Shown: positions 7,469-17,795, counted from the first letter of the stretch. The stretch: 64,000 nucleotides of DNA from Cytobacillus pseudoceanisediminis (GCF_023516215.1 NZ_CP097349.1:4430001-4494000); one strand, 5' to 3'. Numbers and translations are program-made. Notes: a model not told the origin generated them from the sequence alone.

Positions 7469-7837
7469 ATGATTAATCAAGTGACCCTGGTTGGAAGACT
7501 GACAAGGGATCCCGAGCTGAAACGGACACAGGAAGGCATTCCGGTGACAAATGTGACGCTGGCAGTAAACCGCCAATACCGCAATCAGAAGGGTGAAATC
7601 GATGCGGATTTTGTACAATGCACCTTATGGAAGAAAACGGCGGAAAATACATCCCAGTATTGCCGGAAGGGCACCTTGATTGGGATAACCGGGAGAATTC
7701 AGACGAGGCATTATGATAATCAGGAAAAGAAACGCATTTATGTAACAGAGGTGGTAGCGGAATCGGTCCGCTTTCTTGACCGGAAGAAGACAGAAGAATT
7801 CCCGGTGACCGTGACCAAGGAGGAACTGCCATTTTGA
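7469..7837 (+). CDS. ssbB: Single-stranded DNA-binding protein, SsbB (YwpH) type
   Basis: OB-fold ssDNA-binding protein of 122 residues. MINQVTLVGRLTRDPELKRTQEG is the canonical SSB start, with TNVTLAVNRQYRNQKGEIDADFVQC and the ITGRIQTRHYDNQEKKRIYVTEVVAESVRFL strand pair. It lacks the long acidic tail and DDDLPF-like tip of the housekeeping SsbA, though it ends ELPF. SsbB protects incoming ssDNA during transformation in B. subtilis. The ComK-like boxes upstream and the ywpF-ssbB neighbourhood support this paralogue. The next small gene overlaps its stop codon. Confidence 0.87.
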   Translation: MINQVTLVGRLTRDPELKRTQEGIPVTNVTLAVNRQYRNQKGEIDADFVQCTLWKKTAENTSQYCRKGTLIGITGRIQTRHYDNQEKKRIYVTEVVAESVRFLDRKKTEEFPVTVTKEELPF

Positions 7838-8025
7838 AAGAAGTGTCTGAAAGAGAAAAGGCATTGGAATATATGCTCGAAAGCCTCATAAAGATGCTCG
7901 GTAAATCGAACCAAAGAGTCGATGACTTGAATATACGGGTTCTCCAGCTTGAATCCTTCATTCGTGAAACCGCTATGCAAAACGGTCCCCGGGAGAAATC
8001 CGGAAGATTAACCTTCATGAACTGA
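7834..8025 (+). CDS. Small coiled-coil protein translationally coupled to ssbB
   Basis: 63 residues starting with TTG that overlaps the ssbB stop as TTGA, so it is probably translated by coupling. AAGGAGG lies 12 bases upstream inside the ssbB end. The sequence MKEVSEREKALEYMLESLIKMLGKSNQRVDDLNIRVLQLESFI has heptad-like spacing of hydrophobic residues and probably forms a coiled coil. No family recognised. Its position suggests a link to ssbB, but this is inference. Confidence 0.55.
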   Translation: MKEVSEREKALEYMLESLIKMLGKSNQRVDDLNIRVLQLESFIRETAMQNGPREKSGRLTFMN

Positions 8026-8106
8026 CGGCTTCCCCAACCAGCTGTCCACATATTTTCCTTCCCTATAGAGAATCAATCCTATCCCCAGCACTTCCCCTAA
8101 ATTTGA

Positions 8107-8130
8107 AACCCGGTACTCCTGTGCCGGGTT
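8107..8130 (+). terminator. Terminator of the ssbB unit
   Basis: AACCCGG pairs with CCGGGTT around a 10-nt loop; the following sequence is ATTTCT, so the U-tract is weak. Confidence 0.6.
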
Positions 8131-8247
8131 ATTTCTAACTCTGTTTGTGAAAACAAATATTACATATGGCCATTAAGAACCAGGGAGGATTTTCACAGAA
8201 TGTGTCGAATATACTTTTTGAAAATAATAAAGAGGAGGTGCAATTTA

Positions 8248-8634
8248 GTGGATAAAGGAGATAAAACCGGATACCTGTATTTTCAAACAGCAAATAAAAG
8301 ATTAAACACCAATCATCAGCCAAGCTTCTTTGATGCACTTCAGCTTATTCAGCTGCAGAGTAATAAATCCTATCATAGAATTCCTCTTAGAAGCCATACT
8401 TCACTCACATTTAACGATAAGGAAAGTTTTCTTCACTACAAATTCAACTTCTTATTCGGCCAGGTGGCAATAAACGCCGGGAACAAGAATCCTACATACC
8501 AGCTGCTATCCTGTTTCATTATTAAAGAAGGCAGCAAAGTAACTTTTCTGACTCAAAAGCCTAACAAGCCTGAATATGCGATAATAAAAAAACAGCCTTC
8601 AAGCCTTTATGCATATCAAGGACTTGAAGACTGA
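8248..8634 (+). CDS. Hypothetical protein, about 128 residues (positional counterpart of YwpG?)
   Basis: The frame is open from 8200 but the GTG at 8248 follows AAAGAGGAGGTGCAATTTA, so I start there. The product has no signal peptide or membrane segment. It contains aromatic-rich stretches such as GYLYFQTANKRLN, SYHRIPLRSHTSLTF and LHYKFNFLFGQVAINAG. I do not recognise a family. Length and position next to ssbB are like B. subtilis YwpG, a protein reported to interact with the dynamin DynA, but I cannot confirm sequence homology. It is convergent with ywqA. Confidence 0.55.
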   Translation: MDKGDKTGYLYFQTANKRLNTNHQPSFFDALQLIQLQSNKSYHRIPLRSHTSLTFNDKESFLHYKFNFLFGQVAINAGNKNPTYQLLSCFIIKEGSKVTFLTQKPNKPEYAIIKKQPSSLYAYQGLED

Positions 8635-8664
8635 ACAAAATTTATGTCAGGTGAACCAGATCTC

Positions 8665-11460
8665 TCAGCTCATCTGTTGAAAGCTCGGTAATCCAATTCT
8701 CGCTCGTAATAATTTGATCATTAAGGGACTGTTTTTTTCGAGCATGGCATCAATCTTCTCTTCGAGCGTCCCGGTGGCAATCATTTTATGGACATGAACA
8801 AAGCGTTTTTGCCCAATTCGGTATGCGCGGTCGGTTGCCTGGTTTTCGACGGCGGGATTCCACCAGCGGTCATAATGGATGACATGGTTTGCTGCCGTCA
8901 GATTCAAACCGGTTCCGCCAGCTTTAAGCGACAGCAGGAAAACCGGGAATTCATGATCTTGAAAACGGCTGATCATATTGTCCCGTTCCTGCTTTGGCAC
9001 GCTGCCGTTTAAAAATGGAACGTCGAATCCGAATTGTTTTTTCAGCAAGCGGGCGATCATGTTCCCCATTTCAATATACTGGGTAAAAATCAGGCAGCTT
9101 TCTCCCTGCTCATGTACAGCACTGACAAGCTCGCTTAACTTTTCAAGCTTTACAGAACGTTCAAGGACATGCTTAGGCTTCTCCTCTTTTAAATAAAGGG
9201 CCGGGTGGTTGCACAGCTGCTTTAAGCGGCTTAATAACTGCAGGATCAGACCTTTACGCTCAAACCCGGACAGCTTTTCGATCTGTGCGAATGTATCCTG
9301 GACAAGCTGCTCGTATAGCGAGGCCTGCTCAGCAGTAAGAGGACAATATTCCTTCTGCTCAAGCTTATCAGGCAGGTTCAAGGCCACATCCTCATCCTTC
9401 TTCGTGCGGCGGAGGAGGAAGGGACGGATATATGCCTGCAGCTGCCTGACTTTATCCTTGTCATCATCCTTTTCAATCGGCAGTACATAGCGCTTCTGAA
9501 ACTGCCCGAGGCTGCCGAGATAGCCATGGTTCGTAAAGTCAAAAATGGACCAGAGCTCGGTCAGCCGGTTTTCCATGGGCGTGCCGGTGAGGGCAATATG
9601 GTGCTTGCCTTTTAACTTTCGGACAGCCCGCGATTGCTTTGTCTGGGCATTTTTAATATTTTGAGCTTCATCAATTGAAATTGAGCTCCACTCGATGGTT
9701 TCAAAATCCTCCAGATCCATATGGGTTAGTCCATAGGAGGTCAGCACAATATCAGACTCCATTACTTTTTCAGAAAAGCTTTCACCCTTCAGACGATTTG
9801 AACCGTAATGGAGATAAACATTCATGCCAGGTGCAAAGCGCTCGATTTCCTTCTGCCAGTTGCCGAGGACAGATGTAGGGCAGACGATAAGCGATGGGCC
9901 GCTGTCTTCCTCTTTCTTTACCTTTAACAGATAAGAGATCAGCTGAATCGTTTTTCCAAGCCCCATATCATCTGCCAGAATGGCGCCAAAACCATATCGG
10001 CGCAGAAACAGCAGCCAGCTCATGCCGAGCTTCTGATAAGGGCGAAGATCACCCTTGAAGCTTGCAGGGACCTCTTCAAGCGGAAGACTTTTGATATCGC
10101 GAAGCTGCTTCACCATCTGTTTCCATTGGCGGTTAAGCTCGATCTGAATGCGGGCAAAAGCCTTAGGATTATCCAGCTCGTCTTCCTGCGTGCTCTCGTC
10201 AGCCATAAGCTCCTGTTCTATCAAGTCACGGACATGCAATCCTTCTTTTTCCGCTTTCTTCATTAAATCCTGAATATGGCGGACAAAATGGGGATCCAGC
10301 TTGATCCAGCGGCCGCGAATGTAGACAAGCCTTCTTTTTTCCTCAACCATACCCCGGAATTCATCCTCTGTTAAATCAACGCCATTCATGCTGAAGCGCC
10401 AATCATAATCAAGCATGGACTGAAGCCCGACAAACGAAGGACGGTGGCTCCCGGTTCCTTTCACTTTTGCTTTGACCTTTAGGCTTGCATTTTTCATAGC
10501 CTGCCACCACGAAGGAAGCAGGATTTCCACGCCAAGTGCCAGCAGGGTTTCGCTCGCTTCAGTGAGAAAGGTCCAGGCTTCATCTTCAGTCAGTGAAGTG
10601 GAGATCATTCCAGGCTTGCCTTCAAGCCATGGGAATAGCTCAAGCCAGCGCTCGATCTCTTTGTCAATAGAATCTTCAAAATCATGCCAGTCGTGGGGAT
10701 AGTTCGAATAGTCCTTGAAGTCGACAAAGACATCAGAATTATTTTTTCCGCGGAGGAATATCGCCAGATCCCAGCTGGAATCAATTTCCCCGGGCTCTTC
10801 CAGCTTAAGTCCAATCGAAAAAGGAGCTTCATTTGATTTAACCCCGATCCATTCCTGCCAGCTTTCTTCATCAAAATAAGCAGCAAGATCCTTTGGTGAG
10901 AGGTGCTCACTCCGCAATGCTTCAAGCTTTTCACCGAACTGTGCTTTCGCTTCCTGATTCTGATTCATATAGCCATCAAGGGAGCGGTGAAATAAATCTC
11001 CGATAAACTCCCTGACAGGTGAGCCTTCTACAGCCTGGTCCCAAAAGTTTGTGCCGAATTCGGTAACCACACTTTCCGGCAGTGCCCAGCGGAATTGATC
11101 CTGTTCCCAGGCGGCGAAATCCGGCATCCATTCTTTTTCCACGATCGAATCGTAAAGAGCATGAGAGGAAGCCAGCAGGATTTCGGCAGTTTCATCCCAG
11201 CTCCAATCAATCAAACGGTTGAACTGCTCAGCCGCAAACAGGGTAACGAGCTGCCAGCCGCTTACAGAGATCCCTTTGATTCCGTCCGCATCAACAGCAT
11301 CAAGCATTGTTCCAAAGAAACTTTCTCTGTGATGGTTAAAAAGAAGCGGCTTCCATTCTTTTGGGGACAGGAGGCGGCCTTCTTCATTGACGGCAAAAAT
11401 CAGGTAGCGGTCATTGTTTATTGGTTTCACTTTCACATGGAGAAATCTCGTTTTAAGCAT
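8665..11460 (-). CDS. ywqA: SNF2-family DNA helicase/translocase YwqA
   Basis: A 931-residue SWI2/SNF2-type ATPase. The N-terminal half (1-450) is the bacterial SNF2-associated domain. The ATPase core shows GAILADDMGLGKTIQ (motif I/Walker A), SIDEAQNIKN (DEAQ, motif II), ALTGTPMENRL (motif III), and the C-terminal lobe ILQLLSRLKQLCNHP, LSLKAGGTGLNLT and DRAYRIGQKR (motifs V and VI). Such proteins move on duplex DNA or remodel nucleoprotein complexes; the bacterial role is poorly known. Its ATG overlaps the end of ywqB by 8 bases, so the two are co-expressed. Confidence 0.92.
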   Translation of the reverse strand: MLKTRFLHVKVKPINNDRYLIFAVNEEGRLLSPKEWKPLLFNHHRESFFGTMLDAVDADGIKGISVSGWQLVTLFAAEQFNRLIDWSWDETAEILLASSHALYDSIVEKEWMPDFAAWEQDQFRWALPESVVTEFGTNFWDQAVEGSPVREFIGDLFHRSLDGYMNQNQEAKAQFGEKLEALRSEHLSPKDLAAYFDEESWQEWIGVKSNEAPFSIGLKLEEPGEIDSSWDLAIFLRGKNNSDVFVDFKDYSNYPHDWHDFEDSIDKEIERWLELFPWLEGKPGMISTSLTEDEAWTFLTEASETLLALGVEILLPSWWQAMKNASLKVKAKVKGTGSHRPSFVGLQSMLDYDWRFSMNGVDLTEDEFRGMVEEKRRLVYIRGRWIKLDPHFVRHIQDLMKKAEKEGLHVRDLIEQELMADESTQEDELDNPKAFARIQIELNRQWKQMVKQLRDIKSLPLEEVPASFKGDLRPYQKLGMSWLLFLRRYGFGAILADDMGLGKTIQLISYLLKVKKEEDSGPSLIVCPTSVLGNWQKEIERFAPGMNVYLHYGSNRLKGESFSEKVMESDIVLTSYGLTHMDLEDFETIEWSSISIDEAQNIKNAQTKQSRAVRKLKGKHHIALTGTPMENRLTELWSIFDFTNHGYLGSLGQFQKRYVLPIEKDDDKDKVRQLQAYIRPFLLRRTKKDEDVALNLPDKLEQKEYCPLTAEQASLYEQLVQDTFAQIEKLSGFERKGLILQLLSRLKQLCNHPALYLKEEKPKHVLERSVKLEKLSELVSAVHEQGESCLIFTQYIEMGNMIARLLKKQFGFDVPFLNGSVPKQERDNMISRFQDHEFPVFLLSLKAGGTGLNLTAANHVIHYDRWWNPAVENQATDRAYRIGQKRFVHVHKMIATGTLEEKIDAMLEKNSPLMIKLLRARIGLPSFQQMS

Positions 11461-13071
11461 CGATTAGCTTACCCCTTTTGCATTCTTCCTGAAAGGCGCG
11501 GAGACGTTTCGTTTTTTCAAGCAGCAATTCAAGAAAAAGCTGCCAGTCTTCCTGGCGTTTCAGCTTATTGTACAGCGTGCGAAGCTTTTTCATTTTCCGG
11601 ACAGCCTCACGGTAATGATCCCTGTTTTTCATATTGATATGGGCAGTGATGGCCTGGTGATAGAGCGGCAGGAGTATGGAGGGTTCCTTTTTGCTGATTT
11701 CCCTGATCCGGTCCTTGCCTAAAGAATCAATATCAAAGCCAATAAACGCCTGCAGATCGGCCCACTTTATGAATTCGCCTTTTTCAAAAAGGAGGTATTC
11801 ATAGTCGCTGTAGCTGTACGGCAGCGTTTCCATCAAGGCTTTCTCGTATAAATCCATTTTGCTGCTTTCCAGGCAATACGGAGAAATAGCCTTGATGGCC
11901 ATCCTGGTAAAATCCATGCAGGCATAATAGTCATCAGATTGTTTCAAGTAATCCCGTAATTTATGGATAAATGCTTCTGCATAAGGACCCATCCGATTCC
12001 AGTCCTTATTGGCTGAAAAATAATCGATCCAGTAAAGCATGTAAGGAGTCATTAAATGATTTGGCACATTTAAAACACTGAGTGCCTGTTCATCATTACG
12101 TTCAAGGATATGAAGATGCACATAGCCTGTCACAGACGGAAGGCTGGGCGATTCCTCTTTGATGGAGGATTCCAGCTTCTGGATCTCCGCTTCACGCCAT
12201 TCTTTCTTTTTAAAAAATGTGTCCATAACAGCCGATATAAATGGGCCCGCTCATAATCCAACCCAAAAGAACCGGTGATCAGCCCGGCGGAATCATCTTT
12301 CAGTTTTTCAATATATTGATCGAAAGCGAAGGGAAGGGAGTGCACCGACAGTTTGTTCATTATCTCAACCGAATCTTCCATCAGGGACTGATAGAGATGG
12401 CGGTAATAACGGTCAATCAATTCTTCGCCATGGCCGTACTTCCTGCTCAGCGCCATTAGCTTTTTAAAAGAAAAGACATAGCCGACAAGCAGATACAGCA
12501 GCTTCCATTCCTGTTCAACCGGTGCTCCCGCTTTCATGCGCCGCAGATAAACATGGAAAAGCTCAGGGAGTACATAGGGACGAGGCTCTCCCTGTTTTTC
12601 CAGCAGCTCGGTAAAGCTTTCCTCGAATCCGGCAACCCAGCCGTCGTAACCTGTCTTCATCTGACCGGAGGATTTCAAAAGATCCTTCGCTCTTTGAAGC
12701 CCCCAATTCTTGGCTGTCTGCTTTTCCTTTATCGGCTTCCTCCACTCTTCAATCCACATGGACACACTTTTGGCTTTGGAAAGAAGCTGCAGAAATACCG
12801 CAGTCTGATGGCGGCAAAAACCTTCAGCCGGACAGGAACACTCGCTCAAATGAATGAACTCAAGATTAAGTTCAACCTTTGCGGGAGTCACATCCTGGAC
12901 CGTCGCCAAAACCTTATCATCTTCGAAGCGAAGCTGATACACAAGCCCCTGCCGAAAAAGCATCAGCCCCTTCTGCACCAGGCGCGCATCTTCCTCATTC
13001 TCTGCCCGCAGTAACCCCTTCAGCTCATTCGCTGCAAACTCTAAAGGCTCCAAAAACCGCTCCGGAATCAT
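11453..13071 (-). CDS. ywqB: SWIM zinc-finger protein YwqB, frameshifted
   Basis: Begins MIPERFLEPLEFAANELKGLL after AAGGGGGTTGTGAA; the longer frame to 13122 lacks a binding site. Residues near 80-92, CSCPAEGFCRH, form the SWIM zinc finger (C-x-C-x5-C-x-H). The first frame runs to YRLLWTHFLK. A run (T at 12207-12211 on the + strand) then shifts it, and with one base restored the protein continues KKEWREAEIQKLESS and ends ECKRGKLIDA at 11453. The repaired length is about 539 residues, matching B. subtilis YwqB (about 538). SWIM proteins are commonly encoded beside SNF2 ATPases and probably act with YwqA. Confidence 0.86.
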
Positions 13072-13083
13072 TTCACAACCCCC

Positions 13084-13158
13084 TTGTTGGTGTGGGACAA
13101 AGGGACAGATTCCTTGTCCCATCTACCCGTAGGGGACAATCAGCCAGTCCCCATGTTC
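13084..13158. repeat. Two GGGAC palindromes in the ywqB leader
   Basis: GGGACAA pairs with TTGTCCC (about 13095-13120) and GGGGAC pairs with GTCCCC (about 13133-13152). Together they form two hairpins between the likely ywqB promoter (TATAAT on the minus strand near 13170) and its start. The GGGACA/TGTCCC motif recurs at several other intergenic places. Confidence 0.5.
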
Positions 13159-13338
13159 CAAAGTACATTCCTATATTATAACATTTAGGGCAGTTGGAAT
13201 GAAGGTGTGCGCTGTTTCAAAAATAGCTGAGGGAAGTTCTTAATGGGAATTGTGCGGGAAAAAAATATCGGAATTTTCGATCCATTTCAAATAAAATGGT
13301 ATGATGGATTTAATGCTTTATAGGAACTGGGTGGGAAA

Positions 13339-14550
13339 ATGACTGCTGTAAATGCTAGACAACAGGAAGCTGATAAATATTCGCTGCATGATGCCGGCTT
13401 CAAAAAAATTATGATTGCGATGACGAGTGCATCCATTTTAGTATTCGCTAATTTATACTTTGTGCAGCCGATTATGCCGCTGCTCGTGAAATCATTTGAC
13501 ATCACATCTGCAGCAGCCGGTTTATCACTGTCTGCTGCTGTGGTTTCTATGATTTTCGGATTGTTATTTTTCGGGTTTCTATCTGATCGAATTGGGCGGG
13601 TTTCCATAATGAATATTACGCTTGTTTGCACTATTATTCCGTTAGTGCTTTTGCCCGTTTCGCCTAATTTCGAAACGTTTCTGGTGCTGCGTTTCCTGCA
13701 GGGCATTTGTATAGCGGGCCTGCCTGCAGCTGCCATCGCGTATCTAGGGGAGGAACTTGATTCTAGAAGCGTCAGTCTCGGCATCACCATGTATATTGCA
13801 GCCAATGCCATTGGCGGAATGGCCGGCCGCATCTTCGTCGGGTACATTGCTGATATGGCCAGCTGGCAGACTTCTGTTTACTTCCTATTTGGATTCTCCA
13901 TTCTGTTATTCATCATTTATTTTATGACTCTGCCAAAATCTCATTATTTTAAGCCCAGTAAAATATCAGTTCAAAAAGACTTATCAGGCATGGGCTCACA
14001 TCTGAAAAACACGAAACTTTTCCCTGCGTTCGCGATGGGAATCCTCCTCCAATTCTCGTTTACAGGAGTATGGACGTACCTGCCTTTTTACCTCGAACAG
14101 GATCCTTTTAATCTTTCTGTAAAAAATATTTCGTTTACTTACCTGGCATACAGCTTCGGTATAGTTGGCTCCATTCTGGGCGGAAGGCTATCTGCTCATT
14201 TTAGGCAAGCTACACTGGTCTCGGTCGGAACTGTCATTTTAATAGGAGGGACCTTGCTTACCAATGTGCACTCTTTATCAGTAATTGTAATAGGTCTATG
14301 CCTGACCTGTCTTGGATTCTTTGTGGCGCATTCACTGATGGCGGCCATTGTAAATGAGCGCGCTGCCCATCACAAAGCCGGTGCCTCGAGCATCTATCTC
14401 GTAAGCTATTACCTTGGAGTGGCAACCGGAGGGACGCTTGCCGGCCTGGTATGGCAGACTGGGGGCTGGACGGGGATTACGGTGGTTTCCTTTGGTCTGC
14501 TTCCGGTTGTGGTGTGGCTGATGGCAGGCAGCAGGAAGGTTCATCGCTGA
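13339..14550 (+). CDS. MFS transporter
   Basis: 403 residues with about twelve hydrophobic segments, a major facilitator superfamily transporter of the drug/arabinose-efflux type. LYFVQPIMPLLVKSFDI is a typical first helix for this group, and GFLSDRIGRVSIM is the MFS motif A in loop 2-3. The middle loop (about residues 205-220) is basic. The substrate cannot be told from sequence. It stands alone, divergent from ywqB, and is followed by a repeat array and a terminator. TATGAT near 13300 could be its -10 box. Confidence 0.85.
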   Translation: MTAVNARQQEADKYSLHDAGFKKIMIAMTSASILVFANLYFVQPIMPLLVKSFDITSAAAGLSLSAAVVSMIFGLLFFGFLSDRIGRVSIMNITLVCTIIPLVLLPVSPNFETFLVLRFLQGICIAGLPAAAIAYLGEELDSRSVSLGITMYIAANAIGGMAGRIFVGYIADMASWQTSVYFLFGFSILLFIIYFMTLPKSHYFKPSKISVQKDLSGMGSHLKNTKLFPAFAMGILLQFSFTGVWTYLPFYLEQDPFNLSVKNISFTYLAYSFGIVGSILGGRLSAHFRQATLVSVGTVILIGGTLLTNVHSLSVIVIGLCLTCLGFFVAHSLMAAIVNERAAHHKAGASSIYLVSYYLGVATGGTLAGLVWQTGGWTGITVVSFGLLPVVVWLMAGSRKVHR

Positions 14551-14562
14551 TATGATAGAGGG

Positions 14563-14755
14563 GCTTCGGACAGACTGAGCGGCAATTTAATCGGAGTCCG
14601 AACCCGTGTCGCCTTCGGACATGCTAAGCAGAAATTAGTCAGTTAGAGTCCGAACCGTGTCAGAGTCTGACAGTAGGAATAATCCAGTTGGAGTCCGTAC
14701 TTTTGTCAGCTTCGGGCCAGCAGAGCAGAAATTTCCTTATTGAAGTTCGTCACAA
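14563..14755. repeat. Degenerate array of ~50-bp TTCGGAC/GTCCGAA repeats, about 4 units
   Basis: Units begin at about 14565, 14614, 14665 and 14711. Each carries a TTCGGAC-like arm, an A-rich middle with GCAGAAAT, and a GAGTCCGAAC arm. This is a more diverged version of the arrays at 19185 and 44964. It lies directly after the MFS gene. Confidence 0.75.
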
Positions 14756-14815
14756 GGCGGATTTATCGAAAATGAACCGTTCATTTACTAAAAACATTTA
14801 ATACGAAGCTTAAAA

Positions 14816-14839
14816 GCCCCAATCCAAAACGATTGGGGC
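14816..14839. terminator. Hairpin between convergent genes
   Basis: GCCCCAATC pairs perfectly with GATTGGGGC around CAAAAC. On the minus strand it is followed by TTTTAAG, on the plus strand by ATATTTC, so it may serve either direction. Confidence 0.65.
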
Positions 14840-14899
14840 ATATTTCTTCCATAAAAACCGCACTGAGATGCCTTCATGTATCATTAAAATCAGTTTATG

Positions 14900-14992
14900 T
14901 GCGGATAGACTCAACTTACTTGCGGATAAAATTTTTTCTGTGCTTATAACCACAATTTACGTGCGGATAGAAATTTTTTCGTGCGGTTAGCC
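14900..14992. repeat. Tandem 20-21-bp repeat array, 5 units
   Basis: Cores TGCGGATAGA, TGCGGATAAA, TGCTTATAAC, TGCGGATAGA and TGCGGTTAGC start at 14900, 14921, 14941, 14962 and 14982. The steps alternate 21 and 20 bp, with AT-rich variable sequence between. Confidence 0.8.
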
Positions 14993-15028
14993 ATTTTTAA
15001 GACTGCAGACCAACACTCCTGCCTCAAC

Positions 15029-16576
15029 CTAACGGGGATCCCGTTCCTGCCCCGTTTTTAAATCAATAACCTTAACCGGGTTCTCTGGAGCATTGACCGT
15101 TTTGCTCTCAGGAGCAGCTTTCCCGTTTTCCACCCAGTCGATAAGCAAGTCGAATGACTGGTGAGCGTAAGGCAACAAAGGCTGAAGTTCTTTATCCGGA
15201 TCGGCGGAGCTGTTCCAGACAAGGCTGTCAACATGGTTCCCATTCTCAATAGTATACATTCGGTGCAGATCCTGCTTTCCGGCTTTCTTGACCAGCTTTT
15301 GATATCCCTTTGCATGAATATCCGGGAATATCAGCGAATCAAGGGAACCAGTGAAAGAGATGAGCGGCACATCTATATCTCCAGTATTGGCCACTTCCTT
15401 AATATTTTCTTTCACTTCTTTTGGACGGGTCACATATTTATAATCTTCAAAGACAGAATCAAAGGATCGGTCTCTCACGCCATTAACAAAGTTCAGGTAA
15501 TTGCTCCAATGGGTACGGCCTGGGGCTTCCGGATCGAAATGGTCCCGATAGATATTCAGCGAGACAAACCAGTATACCTGATCATGATAGGCCCATAGTT
15601 TTTCCGATCCTTTGGGCAATCCAGCTTTGTATAGCTCTTTAATCGCTTTCTGCTTTATTTTGCCGCTTCCAAACAAAGCTTCCTCCGCATGATTCACTAC
15701 GGTGGTCAGAGAACTGATTAAATTTGGCTTTTCTTCCGTCCATAACACGCCTTCCCAATCAACTCCTCCATCAAAAAGACGCGGTTCGCCAGTCTTCTCT
15801 GGATGGTCATTTTCAAGGGCATAGCGCACGACGTATCCGCCATTGGAAATTCCCATCGCATATGTAGGAATTTTATGCACTGCCGATACTAAATCGCTCG
15901 CCGGGTCAGTAGAATCTGCCGGATCGATCAGACCATCGGAATAATGGCTGACTAAGTATCGCTGTGCGGCTTTCGTAACCTGCCGGAACCGCTGGTGCCA
16001 TTCTGCTACGCTATCATCCTCAGCGGCTAAGGCATTCTTTACTTTTGCAAATGGATCAGCTGAATCAGCGTCACCCTGGGTGCCTTTATCAATCGCTGCA
16101 AAAGCATATCCTTTTTCCAGGACATAGTCGCTGAAAAGCAGGTCGGTTGATGTTTCATTTCTTGTAGCCGGGATTCCCGAAACAACCAGCCGGCCATTCC
16201 AGTGATCCGGAACCCTTATGACAAACTGGGCATCTTCAAAAATACCATTTACCTGTGTTCCCGTTACAGAAGAAGGCTTATACATTTGATGCCATCCGGT
16301 TCCTTCCTCGGCATTTCCCCAGAGATAAGGAGCAAGACCGATGTTTCCGTAAAGGGTCGCCTGCTGATATTGGAGGGGATTCTTGGTGGTCAGCCAGTTG
16401 TTGTTCACACCATCAAAGTATTGTTCCGTTACTGTATGCGCACCAGGTATTATGGCCTGGTTTTCCGCAGCAGTTTGCTCGGCAAAACTTCTTTCCGGAA
16501 AAAGTGAAAAGCTTAAAGCAGATGCCAGTGATAACGCAATTAGCTTATTTTTCAGATAAATCAATCCCTTCTGCAT
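15029..16576 (-). CDS. Secreted alpha/beta hydrolase
   Basis: 515 residues with an N-terminal signal peptide (basic start, [21 protein letters not shown], cleavage likely after SFA). The mature protein has an alpha/beta-hydrolase pattern: [15 protein letters not shown] early on, the nucleophile elbow [16 protein letters not shown] (G-I-S-N-G-G), and near the end [13 protein letters not shown] and ENGNHVDSL, which should supply the catalytic Asp and His. The GxSNGG elbow recalls 3-hydroxybutyrate-oligomer hydrolases and tannase-like esterases, but the substrate is not assured. Single gene, convergent with the MFS gene. Confidence 0.75.
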   Translation of the reverse strand: MQKGLIYLKNKLIALSLASALSFSLFPERSFAEQTAAENQAIIPGAHTVTEQYFDGVNNNWLTTKNPLQYQQATLYGNIGLAPYLWGNAEEGTGWHQMYKPSSVTGTQVNGIFEDAQFVIRVPDHWNGRLVVSGIPATRNETSTDLLFSDYVLEKGYAFAAIDKGTQGDADSADPFAKVKNALAAEDDSVAEWHQRFRQVTKAAQRYLVSHYSDGLIDPADSTDPASDLVSAVHKIPTYAMGISNGGYVVRYALENDHPEKTGEPRLFDGGVDWEGVLWTEEKPNLISSLTTVVNHAEEALFGSGKIKQKAIKELYKAGLPKGSEKLWAYHDQVYWFVSLNIYRDHFDPEAPGRTHWSNYLNFVNGVRDRSFDSVFEDYKYVTRPKEVKENIKEVANTGDIDVPLISFTGSLDSLIFPDIHAKGYQKLVKKAGKQDLHRMYTIENGNHVDSLVWNSSADPDKELQPLLPYAHQSFDLLIDWVENGKAAPESKTVNAPENPVKVIDLKTGQERDPR

Positions 16577-16865
16577 AATCTCTTACAGTTCTATTCTACT
16601 TTTACTAATTATGGGAATCATGGGTCTTAGTAATTAATTATTTGAATTTTCAGTATAAATGAAAGCAGAGCATTGAGAATTGTGATGACTGACCGATGCT
16701 AGTACTATAGCCTTACATGCGGGACAAGTTGGAAGCAATGGGAATTCAAGTAGATATGGGCGCTTTAATGAATTCGAGCTAGTAGCGCAACCGGCCAGCA
16801 CTTACATGGGACCAGTCCCCTTGTAGGGATATGTTCTGACAACCTTTTTTGAAAAGAGGAAGAGC
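16577..16865. other. Intergenic region with a GGGAC palindrome
   Basis: No gene seen. GGGACCAGTCCC (about 16806-16817) is one more short palindrome of the recurrent GGGAC type. No clear promoter was assigned for the divergent neighbours. Confidence 0.4.
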
Positions 16866-17795
16866 ATGCTTACAACTTATAAGCCTAGTCATTTTAAAAG
16901 CACACAGGTTCTTGAAAAAGAAGCTGTTTTGGCTGCAATTGAAAATTCTCTGGCTATGATTGAATTTGATAGTAACGGGAAAGTGCTGTGGGCAAATGAG
17001 AATTTTGCCCGCACTGTCAAATATCGTGCAGAAGAAATGCCAAATATGATGCATAAGCAATTTTGCACCCCTGAATTTGCCGCCAGCAGGGAATATCAGG
17101 AGCTTTGGAGAAATCTGCGCAATGGCAAAAGCTTTCAGGAAAAAATTCAGCGTGTGAACAAGCAAGGAGATCTTATCTGGCTCGAAGCGACTTACACACC
17201 GGTATTTGGGAATGATGGCAGTGTAGAAAGTGTTGTAAAGGTTGCTACGGATATTACAGAAAGGGAAACGAATACAGCGCAGGTAGCATTCCAGCTTCAG
17301 GCAATGTCAGAAGCCCTTAGTGAAAAAGCAAAAGCTGGAATTGAAAGAAGCAAAGAGGCAGCTCAGGCAATAGCCAAGCTCGTTTATGAGTCCAAAGGGA
17401 ACCTGGAAATTCTCCATTCTCTCAAATCACAGACACAATCCATCGGCAGCATCGTAAAAACAATCCGTGAAATCGCGGCCCAAACGAACCTCCTGGCATT
17501 AAATGCAGCTATTGAAGCAGCACGTGCCGGCGAACATGGCAGAGGCTTCAACGTCGTTGCCGGAGAAGTGCGAAAGCTCGCAAACCGGGTGCAGGACTCC
17601 ATCCAGGAAGTCAGTGCCCACATCAAAGGAATATCAGATGAAATCAACAAAATTAGTGACGCAACTCTGCAATCACAGTCAGGCATAAGTGAAAACCAGG
17701 TTCATAATGAACATGCTGTATCTGCTTTTAAAGATATCGGGGAAGCTGCAAGAAAGCTGGATGAACAGGCGAAGGGTTTTAAGAGTATTTTATAG
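16866..17795 (+). CDS. Soluble PAS-containing chemoreceptor-like protein (YfmS type)
   Basis: 309 residues without membrane helices. Residues about 20-140 form a PAS domain ([21 protein letters not shown] through [12 protein letters not shown]). The rest is a short methyl-accepting signalling hairpin with the conserved tip [40 protein letters not shown], which contacts CheA and CheW. A PAS-sensing cytoplasmic receptor of this size is like B. subtilis YfmS. The start ATG follows AAAAGAGGAAGAGC. The ligand or cofactor of the PAS domain cannot be told. Confidence 0.88.
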   Translation: MLTTYKPSHFKSTQVLEKEAVLAAIENSLAMIEFDSNGKVLWANENFARTVKYRAEEMPNMMHKQFCTPEFAASREYQELWRNLRNGKSFQEKIQRVNKQGDLIWLEATYTPVFGNDGSVESVVKVATDITERETNTAQVAFQLQAMSEALSEKAKAGIERSKEAAQAIAKLVYESKGNLEILHSLKSQTQSIGSIVKTIREIAAQTNLLALNAAIEAARAGEHGRGFNVVAGEVRKLANRVQDSIQEVSAHIKGISDEINKISDATLQSQSGISENQVHNEHAVSAFKDIGEAARKLDEQAKGFKSIL

